Program-made: the position numbers and the translations under genes | Part shown: positions 1 through 5,092 of the stretch, one piece after another | Numbering within the stretch: the first letter of the stretch is position 1 | Layout: every line of letters begins with the position of its first letter | Notes under the pieces: generated by a model | Database searches by the model: none | The model's input: only the letters and a program-made list of their open reading frames with translations | What the model was told of the DNA's origin: nothing | Source of the DNA: Chloroflexota bacterium | Lineage (GTDB): Bacteria > Chloroflexota > Anaerolineae > B4-G1 > DUEL01 | NCBI GenBank assembly: GCA_017743275.1 | Contig: JAGHZG010000149.1 | Span: 1-5,341, forward strand | Length of the DNA stretch: 5,341 nt | Direction of reading: 5' to 3'

Positions 1-70
1 TTTACGGCCAGGCGGAAAGGCCGAAAGCCCAGCCCGACGAAATTGGGACACACCCTAACGATTCAGGCGG

Positions 71-284
71 TGACTGGAAGTCCACCAACAGGTTATGTGG
101 GCCGTTTCCAGAGCGACGAGGCACTCGGCGGGGGAGATTCCCAATTGCTGGCGAATCCGGCCCAGGGTCAAGAATCCCTCCAGGGAGTGAGGGAGAGTTG
201 GGAAGCCACAATAGCGGCGGCGTCGTTCAGGAAGACCACCTGATGGTTTTGTTCACTCCAGTCAATGCCGATGTACACCTTAAT
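71..284 (-). pseudogene. IS110-family transposase, N-terminal remnant
   Basis: This is a broken remnant of the DEDD (RuvC-like) catalytic domain of an IS110-type transposase. On the minus strand, 281 to 171 reads KVYIGIDWSEQNHQVVFLND and onward, the typical N-terminus with its first catalytic Asp (in GIDWSE), then meets a TGA at 170-168. A second frame from 171 to about 97 reads LGRIRQQLGISPAECLVALE and then TAH, matching the next family block with its catalytic Glu. A third frame from 94 to 71 continues NLLVDFQS. At least two frameshifts are therefore needed to join the pieces. No ATG precedes the first block; a GTG at 278-276 is the only nearby start. The rest of the transposase would lie beyond base 1, but 1-70 no longer resembles the family. 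No complete element or termini are visible. The family call rests on motif recognition. Confidence 0.75.
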
Positions 285-294
285 GGGGGGCTGA

Positions 295-492
295 TGCCGG
301 GGAACTCCTCCGGTGTTTCAGGACCTGCGCCATCGGGAGACGCGACTTAAGGGCAAATGTGGTCAGTGCCGGTACAACAGGGTTTGCGGTGGATGCCGCG
401 GCCGCGCGCTGGCGCTGACCGGAGACTACCTGGCCGCCGACCCCACCTGCTTCATCGGCACGGACCGGGAACCAGCGCCCGGCGGCATTTGA
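295..492 (+). pseudogene. Radical SAM enzyme, C-terminal SPASM-like tail (fragment)
   Basis: From GTG 313 the frame reads 59 codons to a TGA at 490-492 and contains [18 protein letters not shown] followed by a [10 protein letters not shown] segment. The cysteine spacing is C-x2-C-x5-C-x2-C-x17-C. This is the pattern at the C-terminus of SPASM-type radical SAM proteins of the NirJ/AhbC/AhbD and PqqE-like groups, where the cysteines bind auxiliary iron-sulfur clusters. The N-terminal CxxxCxxC radical SAM barrel is absent. In-frame homology seems to begin around 303-312, where one extra base would restore an Asn-Ser-Pro-Val-Phe lead-in, and an in-frame TGA lies at 292-294. All five cysteines and the natural stop are intact, so decay looks recent or confined to the 5' side. 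The lost 5' part abuts the IS110 remnant. No usable start is visible, and the exact enzyme cannot be named. Confidence 0.7.
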
Positions 493-516
493 CAGACCGC
501 CCTATTGGGCTAAAAT
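489..516 (+). promoter_or_regulatory. Sigma-70-type promoter, TTGACA-N16-TAAAAT
   Basis: A consensus -35 box TTGACA (489-494) is followed after 16 bases by TAAAAT (511-516), five of six matches to the -10 consensus, in otherwise GC-rich DNA. The -35 box overlaps the TGA stop of the radical SAM tail. Transcription would start near 523 and run toward the deacetylase gene at 801, giving a leader of about 280 nt. Seen by inspection only; no transcription data. Confidence 0.6.
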
Positions 517-544
517 ATTCTCACACAAAGACACAAAGTTCAGC

Positions 545-572
545 GGTTAGTGGTCAGGGGTTAGGGGTTAGA
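545..572 (-). repeat. Heptamer tandem array, four units (GGTTAGN)
   Basis: Four contiguous 7-base units are visible: GGTTAGT, GGTCAGG, GGTTAGG and GGTTAGA. The reverse complement of the first is ACTAACC, a unit found in the array at 3810-3872, so this is the same heptamer family in the opposite orientation. It lies inside the untranslated leader of the deacetylase gene. Confidence 0.75.
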
Positions 573-584
573 AAAAATGGGCTG

Positions 585-613
585 CCCCCTGACGGTAACT
601 ACCTGCCAGGGGG
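585..613. repeat. Small inverted repeat, 7-bp stem
   Basis: CCCCCTG (585-591) and CAGGGGG (607-613) are complementary around a 15-nt loop. There is no following T-run, so it does not look like an intrinsic terminator. Confidence 0.35.
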
Positions 614-664
614 GCCTCTGGGCAAGCGCCATCAAAGATACGGCGAAGGCATGCCTCCTGTGGC

Positions 665-703
665 GCAGGCCGCCAGGCCTGCATTCGCAGGCTAAAGCCT
701 ACG
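665..703. repeat. Two adjacent small hairpins in the leader
   Basis: GCAGGCC (665-671) and GGCCTGC (676-682) form a perfect 7-bp stem with loop GCCA. Directly after it, AGGCT (689-693) and AGCCT (696-700) form a second, weaker stem, extended by two pairs past one mismatch. The second resembles a decayed copy of the small GCAGGCT/AGCCTGC palindromes scattered in some bacterial genomes. No function can be assigned. Confidence 0.4.
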
Positions 704-788
704 CTACATTATCTGCAAACGATTCAGGGGAGGTAATTACGAAAAAGAAATCTTTGTGTCTTTGCGTCTTTGTGTGAGATTTCCCCCT

Positions 789-796
789 AGGAGGTG
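789..796 (+). promoter_or_regulatory. Strong Shine-Dalgarno site setting the deacetylase start
   Basis: AGGAGGTG lies four bases before ATG 801. It fixes that ATG as the start in preference to the in-frame GTG at 756, which lies inside the octamer array and would add 15 residues encoded largely by the repeat. Confidence 0.85.
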
Positions 797-800
797 CCCG

Positions 801-1838
801 ATGGCGACCGGTTACGTGTATCACCCCATCTATCTGGAGCATAACCAGCCCGGCCATCCGGAGAACGCCCGCCGCCTGGAACGGATGATGGCTGCCCTTC
901 GGGACGCGGGGGTTCTGGAGCGACTGACGCCCGTAGAGGCCCGCCCGGCCACCGAGGCGGAACTGGCCCGGGTCCACACCCCCGCCTACATCGCCCAGGT
1001 GCGGCGGGTGGCCGAGCGGGGCGGGGGCCACCTGGACGCCGACACCTACATGAACGCCCGCTCCTACGACGCCGCCGTCATGGCCGCCGGAGGGCTCCTG
1101 GCCCTGGTGGAGGCCGTGGTGGAGGGACGGGTGCAGAACGGCTTCGCCCTGGTCCGCCCGCCGGGCCACCACGCCCTTCCCGACCGGGGCATGGGCTTCT
1201 GCCTCTTCAACAACGTCGCCGTCGCCGCCCGCTACGCCCAGACTCTCCCCGGCATCCGGCGCGTCTTCATCGCCGATATAGACGTCCACCACGGCAACGG
1301 CACCCAGGCCGTCTTTGAGGCCGACCCCACGGTCTTCTACTTCTCCACCCACGAGTACCCCTACTACCCCGGCACCGGCCACTGGAAGGAGACGGGCGTC
1401 GGCGAGGGGAAGGGCTCCGTCCTCAACGTCCCCCTCCCGGCCGGAGTGGGCGACCAGGGATACCTGCGGGTGTACGAAGAACTGGTCTGGCCGCTGGCCC
1501 GCCGGTTCCGCCCCGACCTGATCCTGGTCTCCGCCGGATACGACTCCCACTGGCAGGACCCGCTGGCGATGATGCAACTATCGCTGGGGGGCTACGCCCG
1601 CATCGCCCGGGAACTGGTCGCTATGGCCGGCGAACTCTGCGAGGGGCGCATCGTCTTCACGCTGGAAGGGGGCTACCACCTGGACGTGCTGGCGCACGGG
1701 GTGCTGAATGTCTTTTACGCATTGCTGGGAGAGGAGACGGTCTCCGACCCCTTCGGCCCGCCGTTCCTCGCCAGTGAGCCAGACATCGGCCCGCTGCTGG
1801 CGCGCCTGAAAGAAGAGCATCGGGTAAATGACCAATGA
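801..1838 (+). CDS. Histone deacetylase-family zinc amidohydrolase
   Basis: This 345-residue cytoplasmic protein belongs to the arginase/deacetylase fold, in the group of class II HDAC-like, acetylpolyamine amidohydrolase and AcuC-type enzymes. Members hydrolyse acetyl groups from acetyl-lysine or N-acetylated polyamines. The N-terminal GHPENARRL block is at 18-26. The active site is complete: RPPGHHA (119-125) carries the His123/His124 dyad and GFCLFNN is at 132-138. The zinc ligands are Asp161 and His163 in DIDVHHGNGT (159-168) and Asp248 in SAGYDSH (244-250). Tyr292 in LEGGY (288-292) is the transition-state tyrosine. Length is normal for bacterial members and there is no signal peptide or extra domain. 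The peptidase gene starts 11 bases after the stop codon, so the two are probably co-transcribed. The last codons (NDQ and the stop) lie in the AATGACC array. The substrate cannot be told from sequence; the family call is secure. Confidence 0.93.
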   Translation: MATGYVYHPIYLEHNQPGHPENARRLERMMAALRDAGVLERLTPVEARPATEAELARVHTPAYIAQVRRVAERGGGHLDADTYMNARSYDAAVMAAGGLLALVEAVVEGRVQNGFALVRPPGHHALPDRGMGFCLFNNVAVAARYAQTLPGIRRVFIADIDVHHGNGTQAVFEADPTVFYFSTHEYPYYPGTGHWKETGVGEGKGSVLNVPLPAGVGDQGYLRVYEELVWPLARRFRPDLILVSAGYDSHWQDPLAMMQLSLGGYARIARELVAMAGELCEGRIVFTLEGGYHLDVLAHGVLNVFYALLGEETVSDPFGPPFLASEPDIGPLLARLKEEHRVNDQ

Positions 1839-1896
1839 GCAAATGACCAATGACCGACGAAATGCCAATGACCAATAACCAATTTACCAATATACC
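1827..1896 (+). repeat. AATGACC heptamer array spanning a gene junction
   Basis: Units are AATGACC (1827-1833), AATGAGC (1834-1840), one spacer base, AATGACC (1842-1848) and AATGACC (1849-1855). After an interruption at 1856-1866 come AATGACC (1867-1873), AATAACC (1874-1880) and two 8-base variants, AATTTACC and AATATACC, ending at 1896. The second unit contains the TGA stop of the deacetylase gene (1836-1838). The fourth contains the proposed ATG of the peptidase gene (1850-1852). The array also encodes the peptidase's first ~15 residues, rich in Thr and Asn. Confidence 0.85.
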
Positions 1897-3295
1897 ATTT
1901 CTGATAGTAGTCCTTCTGCTCGTGGTCGTGCTTCCTGCCCCGGTGCTGGCCCAATCCGGCGGGCCGGGGGAACCGGGCCGGGTCCAGGAACACGTCGTCG
2001 CGGCCGGGGAGACCCTCTTCTCCATCGCCCGGCGGTACGGGACCACGGTGGACGCCATCGCCCACGCCAACGGAATCCCCGACCCGCGCCAGATTTTCGT
2101 CGGCCAGCGGTTGGTGATTCCGGGTTCCCTGGGGCCTGTGGACACCTGGACCGCCCACATCGTCCGCCCCGGGGAGACGCTATCGGGCATCGCCCGCCAG
2201 TACGGGGTGGACTGGCGGACCCTGGCGCTGGCCAACCACCTGGTTAACCCCACCCTGCTCACCGTCGGGCAGGTGGTGCGCATCCCGACGGGGCGGGGCA
2301 TGGCAACGGGAGCCCTGCACGCCGTCCAGCCGGGGGAGACCCTGCTGCATGTCGCTTTCCGGTACGGCGTCCCCTTCTGGGAACTGTTGACGGCGAACTG
2401 GACTGACCGCCCTCCTGTCGCCCTTTCCGGGCAGTGGCTGCTGGTCCCCGGCACGCGGCCGCGCGGGATGCCGTCCCCCTTCCTCCAGATAGACCTCAGC
2501 CCCATCCCGGCGCGCCAGGGGGATACGATCACCGTCATCGTATACACCGAGAAACCGGTAGAATTGCAGGGCCGCCTTTTTGAGCGCACCGTCCTCTTCG
2601 CCGAGGAGAACGGCGTCTACTACGCCTACGTGGGCGTCCATGCCTTCACCGAGCCGGGGCTCTACGAGATGACGTTGACGGCCATAGCAGACGGAGAGAG
2701 GGCGACGGTCACTGCGGCGGTGCGGGTGGAGGCCGGGGGGTACGGCTACGAGCGAATAGACGTGCCACCCAGCCGGGTCAACCTGCTGGACCCCCGGGTC
2801 ATCGCGGCGGAGCGGGACCGGCTGGCCCAGGTCCGGGCCCTCTTCACCCCCCAGCGCTACTGGCACGGGCCGTTCCGGTTGCCCGTGGATGCGGCCATCA
2901 GTTCCTATTTCGGGACCCGTCGCTCCTACAACGGCGGGCCGTACAACAGTTACCACGAGGGGGTGGATTTTGACATCGGGGCCGGGGCGAAGGTCTACGC
3001 GCCGGCCGACGGCGTGGTCGTCCTGGCGGAGCCCCTGGCGGTTCGGGGGAACGCGGTGGTCATAGACCACGGGTGGGGGGTTCTGACGGGTTACTGGCAC
3101 CTCTCCCAGATAGAGGTGACGGTGGGGCAACGGGTGCGCGCGGGGGAGGTGATCGGACGGGTGGGGAACACCGGCCTCTCCACCGGCGCCCACCTGCACT
3201 GGGACTTCTGGGTGGGGGGCATCAACGTGAACGGCCTGCGGTGGGTGGCCGCCGACGGCCCCTGGGCCGCGCCGGAGCGGCCCGCCGCGCCCTGA
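1850..3295 (+). CDS. Secreted LysM (x3) M23-family peptidoglycan endopeptidase
   Basis: This 481-residue exported protein should bind peptidoglycan or related glycans and cut cell-wall peptide cross-links. A hydrophobic signal segment (17-33) ends at a VLA-Q site after residue 34. The n-region has no Lys or Arg, which is unusual. Three LysM domains follow at about 47-91, 103-146 and 157-200, each opening with a PGET-like turn (AAGETL in the first) and ending with an IP/VP. A beta-rich Ig-like or M23 N-terminal domain spans about 212-295. The LytM/M23 domain spans about 345-465. Its motifs are complete: H369-x3-D373, His417 in YWHLS and the H448-L-H450 pair, giving zinc ligands His369, Asp373 and His450. 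ATGs at 1850, 1862 and 1868 are all possible starts. None has a Shine-Dalgarno sequence, so coupling to the deacetylase stop 11 bases upstream is likely. The 3' end overlaps the convergent DUF2007-like frame. Confidence 0.92.
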   Translation: MTDEMPMTNNQFTNIPFLIVVLLLVVVLPAPVLAQSGGPGEPGRVQEHVVAAGETLFSIARRYGTTVDAIAHANGIPDPRQIFVGQRLVIPGSLGPVDTWTAHIVRPGETLSGIARQYGVDWRTLALANHLVNPTLLTVGQVVRIPTGRGMATGALHAVQPGETLLHVAFRYGVPFWELLTANWTDRPPVALSGQWLLVPGTRPRGMPSPFLQIDLSPIPARQGDTITVIVYTEKPVELQGRLFERTVLFAEENGVYYAYVGVHAFTEPGLYEMTLTAIADGERATVTAAVRVEAGGYGYERIDVPPSRVNLLDPRVIAAERDRLAQVRALFTPQRYWHGPFRLPVDAAISSYFGTRRSYNGGPYNSYHEGVDFDIGAGAKVYAPADGVVVLAEPLAVRGNAVVIDHGWGVLTGYWHLSQIEVTVGQRVRAGEVIGRVGNTGLSTGAHLHWDFWVGGINVNGLRWVAADGPWAAPERPAAP

Positions 3296-3551
3296 GAGGG
3301 CGCCGGGGGTGCTCACGGGCCCGGAGCAGGCGGCGGGCCTGCCGCTCCCAGCGGGCCGGCACCAGCACCTGGACCTCTCCCAGTCCGTCCACTGTGATCC
3401 CCAGGGCCCGCCCGGCGCTCTCGTAGCGGAGGACCGCCGGGATGCCGTGGCTGCGCAGGTACGTCCGCACCACTTCGGCGGGCAGGAGCCCCTGGGTGAC
3501 CGTCACCACCCTGTACCGGATTTGACGCGGGACCCGGCGAGCAGTTGTCAT
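3222..3551 (-). CDS. DUF2007-like putative signal-transducing protein, tail probably frameshifted
   Basis: The 109-residue frame has a recognisable core at about 13-76. It starts YRVVTVTQGLLPAEVVRTYL, continues SHGIPAVLRYESAG and ends with a TVDGLGEVQVLVP block and an ARRLL helix. This matches the small DUF2007 ferredoxin-like fold annotated as putative signal transducing protein; its function is unknown. The start ATG (3551-3549) follows GAGGA at 3566-3562 with a 10-base spacer. Family members normally end just after the ARRLL helix. Here a 33-residue tail rich in Arg, Pro and Ala follows, with its last 24 codons antisense to the peptidase gene. A TGA in a neighbouring frame (3315-3313) falls right after residue 78. 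A single-base shift would therefore give a protein of usual length that does not overlap the peptidase gene. The core is convincing; the tail and end coordinate are doubtful. It is divergent from the transporter gene. Confidence 0.7.
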   Translation of the reverse strand: MTTARRVPRQIRYRVVTVTQGLLPAEVVRTYLRSHGIPAVLRYESAGRALGITVDGLGEVQVLVPARWERQARRLLRAREHPRRPLRARRAAPARPRGRRRPPTAGRSR

Positions 3552-3571
3552 GGGCGCTCTTTCCTCTTACT

Positions 3572-3599
3572 GCTTACGGCTCACCGCTGACGGCTGACC
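3572..3599 (+). repeat. Heptamer tandem array, four units (GCTNACS)
   Basis: Four contiguous units are visible: GCTTACG, GCTCACC, GCTGACG and GCTGACC. The array lies 20 bases upstream of the DUF2007-like start and is the same family and orientation as the longer array at 3810-3872. The two bracket the decamer repeat region. Confidence 0.8.
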
Positions 3600-3625
3600 T
3601 GGCTACCCGACAGTTTGAAATCAGG

Positions 3626-3776
3626 ACACGGATACACACGGGTTTCACGGATCAGCACGGATGAAATCTGTACCATCCGTGCCCATCCGTGTCCCATTGA
3701 ACGGGAAACAAAGGTAAGACGGGCATTTACGGCTTATCAATCCGTGTCTATCCGTAGCATCCGTGTGAATCCGTGT
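3626..3776. repeat. ATCCGTG decamer repeat cluster with hairpin
   Basis: CACGGAT occurs at 3627-3633, 3646-3652 and 3656-3662. Its inverse ATCCGTG occurs at 3675-3681, 3685-3691, 3740-3746, 3759-3765 and 3769-3775, with a variant ATCCGTA at 3750-3756. Neighbouring copies are mostly spaced 9-10 bases apart, about one helical turn. GCACGGATG (3655-3663) and CATCCGTGC (3674-3682) form a perfect 9-bp stem around a 10-nt loop. A further seven pairs (3646-3652 with 3685-3691) lie beyond a 2x2 internal loop. Decamer arrays of this kind occur as intergenic repeats in several bacterial phyla. Whether they bind a protein here is not known. Confidence 0.8.
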
Positions 3777-3809
3777 ACTGCCCGATCAAAAGTGTCAGGT
3801 GACCAGACG

Positions 3810-3872
3810 GCTGACGACTAACCGCTGACGGCTCACTGCTGACGGCTGACGACTAACCGCTAACGGCTGACC
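3810..3872 (+). repeat. Heptamer tandem array, nine units, abutting the transporter ATG
   Basis: Nine contiguous 7-base units occur: GCTGACG, ACTAACC, GCTGACG, GCTCACT, GCTGACG, GCTGACG, ACTAACC, GCTAACG and GCTGACC. The last base of the last unit, 3872, is directly followed by ATG 3873. A tenth, degenerate unit CCAGACG precedes at 3803-3809. A higher-order 35-base period is visible, because units 1-3 (GCTGACG, ACTAACC, then GCTGACG) resemble units 6-8. The array occupies the place where a Shine-Dalgarno sequence would normally be. Confidence 0.88.
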
Positions 3873-4754
3873 ATGGCCATTCTTTCCACCGACCCCGCCC
3901 GTCGGCGGGGAATCCGCAACACAGCCCTCTCCAGTTTCTTCCTGGGGTGGGCGCCCATCCTGGGCAAACTGGCCTACTCCCAGGGCGTCACCCCGTTCAG
4001 CCTGGCCGCCTTCCGCACGCTGGTAGCCGTCCTCCTGCTCTGGACCTGGTACCTGCTCTTCCGGCGGGACTGGCTGACCCCGCTGCGCTGGGGGGAACTG
4101 GTCGGCTGCATCGCGGTCGGCGCCATCAACGGCATCGGTTCCCTGCTCTACTATTCCGGCCTCTCCCGCCTGGACGCCTCGCTGGCGTCGTTCCTGAACA
4201 CGCTATACCTGCTGTGGGTGGTGCTCTTCCTGGCGGCCTCCGGTCAGCCGGTGGGCCGGACCACGCTGCTGCGGATCGCGCTGGCGATTGGTGGCGTCTA
4301 CCTGCTCACCGGGGGGAGTAAGGGGGAGCCCAACTGGCTGGGCGCGATGCTGATGGTTGCCTCGGCGGCGACCTTCGGCTGGCACCTGGTCATGGGCCAG
4401 TGGCTGCTGGCGGACGTCCCTTCGCAGGCCGCGACGCCCTACATTCTCACCGCGATGGCCGCGACGGTGGGCCTGGCGCGGGCCCTTCAGGGCCGACCGG
4501 TGGAACCCATCCCCCCGGGAGGGTGGGGGGCCATCGTCGCACTGGGGGCCACCACCGCCATTTCCCGCCTCCTGATGTTCGCGGGCCTGCGGCGGCTGGG
4601 CGGCATTGAGACGGCCCTGGTCAGTCTGCTGGAACTGGTGGTCTCCCTGGGGCTGGCCTTCCTGCTCCTGGGGGAGCGGATGACCCCCTTGCAGTGGGGC
4701 GGTGGCGTCGTCCTGGTGGGCAGCATTCTGTTAGGCGCCCGGGAGAGGCCCTGA
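3873..4754 (+). CDS. EamA/DMT-superfamily membrane transporter
   Basis: This is a 293-residue inner-membrane protein with two EamA repeats, about residues 14-148 and 155-290, the usual length for the family. Ten hydrophobic segments are visible, at roughly 18-38, 43-63, 75-97, 104-122, 132-148, 155-175, 188-206, 216-236, 246-266 and 273-289. The N-terminus carries a positive cluster (RRR at 10-12), consistent with a cytoplasmic side. The second repeat ends with the family's usual pattern: SLLELVVSLGLAF (251-263), a LLLGE turn (264-268) and a final Gly-rich helix. Family members export or import amino acids, nucleosides, sugars or other metabolites; the substrate cannot be inferred. The ATG at 3873 is the only sensible start and directly follows the heptamer array, with no Shine-Dalgarno sequence. 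The gene stands alone, with no partner downstream. Confidence 0.9.
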   Translation: MAILSTDPARRRGIRNTALSSFFLGWAPILGKLAYSQGVTPFSLAAFRTLVAVLLLWTWYLLFRRDWLTPLRWGELVGCIAVGAINGIGSLLYYSGLSRLDASLASFLNTLYLLWVVLFLAASGQPVGRTTLLRIALAIGGVYLLTGGSKGEPNWLGAMLMVASAATFGWHLVMGQWLLADVPSQAATPYILTAMAATVGLARALQGRPVEPIPPGGWGAIVALGATTAISRLLMFAGLRRLGGIETALVSLLELVVSLGLAFLLLGERMTPLQWGGGVVLVGSILLGARERP

Positions 4755-4893
4755 GGGGCAACGGCGGGTAACTATCAGCGCTGACGGAAGTCACCCTTCC
4801 TGGGCCGCAGGCCTTGGGTCAGCCTTCAGGGCACGAGACTTTCTGAACGGGTTTGGGGATGATTTTACTACAAGCAGCGGGTACGGCAAAGCA

Positions 4894-4942
4894 TCAGGAG
4901 GGGGCTTGCGGCGGCCGGAGGCCGCCGCAAGCCCCCTCCTGA
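4894..4942. repeat. Perfect 23-bp hairpin with 3-nt loop
   Basis: The left arm at 4894-4916 begins TCAGGAGGGGGC and ends GCGGCC. The right arm at 4920-4942 is its exact reverse complement, and the loop is GGA (4917-4919). The stem has no mismatch. It lies 139 bases after the transporter stop. Neither side is followed by a T-run, so it is not a standard intrinsic terminator, although it could still stop transcription or protect mRNA ends. Perfect symmetry suggests recent origin or selection. Confidence 0.9.
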
Positions 4943-4961
4943 ATCCATTCACCCCAAATTT

Positions 4962-5012
4962 TGAGGGCCGGGGACAACCGCCGCCCGGCCACCGTCGGCT
5001 CCCCGGCCCTCA
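4962..5012. repeat. 13-bp perfect inverted repeat, 25-nt loop
   Basis: TGAGGGCCGGGGA (4962-4974) and TCCCCGGCCCTCA (5000-5012) are exact reverse complements. The loop at 4975-4999 is GC-rich and could pair further within itself. It begins 19 bases after the 23-bp hairpin. No T-run follows the right arm. Confidence 0.8.
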
Positions 5013-5029
5013 CCAAAGGAGGAGAAGAA

Positions 5030-5058
5030 GAGACACCGCCCCTGACTCCGATTATAAT
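5030..5058 (+). promoter_or_regulatory. Candidate promoter, GAGACA-N17-TATAAT
   Basis: A perfect TATAAT (5053-5058) sits 17 bases after GAGACA (5030-5035), four of six matches to the -35 consensus. It would transcribe rightward through the TACGATT repeats, where no gene is recognised. The AT-rich hexamer is conspicuous in GC-rich DNA, but this remains a pattern match. Confidence 0.35.
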
Positions 5059-5092
5059 TTACCACATCCTTCGCTTTTTTGCTTGACGGAAA

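Larger units (their letters stand above)
519..779. repeat. Inverted octamer arrays (ACACAAAG) framing the leader
   Basis: The left arm, 519-538, is TCTC plus two ACACAAAG octamers (523-530, 531-538). The right arm, 752-779, is three octamers in the opposite orientation (CTTTGTGT, CTTTGCGT, CTTTGTGT) plus GAGA. The outer 20 bases of the two arms pair at 19 of 20 positions. The enclosed 213 bases carry a heptamer array and small hairpins but no convincing gene. No target-site duplication is visible at 510-518 versus 780-788, so a MITE is not supported. If transcribed from the promoter at 489-516, the RNA would begin inside the left arm and could pair with the right arm, which ends about 10 nt before the ribosome binding site of the deacetylase gene. 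Confidence 0.7.

Noticed and set aside
357..695. 112-codon plus-strand frame starting at 357
   Set aside because: It overlaps the radical SAM tail in a different frame, and then runs through repeats. It has no domain and no ribosome binding site.
519..779. MITE with terminal inverted repeats
   Set aside because: The ends are simple octamer arrays, no target-site duplication is seen, and the interior is a mix of other repeat families.
756..800. Upstream GTG extension of the deacetylase by 15 residues
   Set aside because: The extension is encoded by the octamer array, and the strong AGGAGGTG site lies between it and ATG 801, fixing the later start.
699..1577. Long minus-strand open frame (292 codons) across the deacetylase gene
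   Set aside because: It is antisense to a gene with a complete HDAC active site. The Gly/Val/His-rich translation shows no domain and reflects GC-rich codon third positions.
2180..3316. Long minus-strand open frame (378 codons) across the LysM/M23 gene, and a similar one at 1657-2589
   Set aside because: Both are shadows of the peptidase gene. The translations are low-complexity and rich in Pro, Arg and His, with no domain or ribosome binding site.
545..3872. CRISPR array
   Set aside because: The repeats are 7-11 bp units in tandem without 30-40 bp unique spacers, and no cas gene is present.
4894..4942. Standard intrinsic terminator of the transporter gene
   Set aside because: The stem is perfect, but no T-run follows on either strand. 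The T-run at 5075-5080 is not preceded by a stem.
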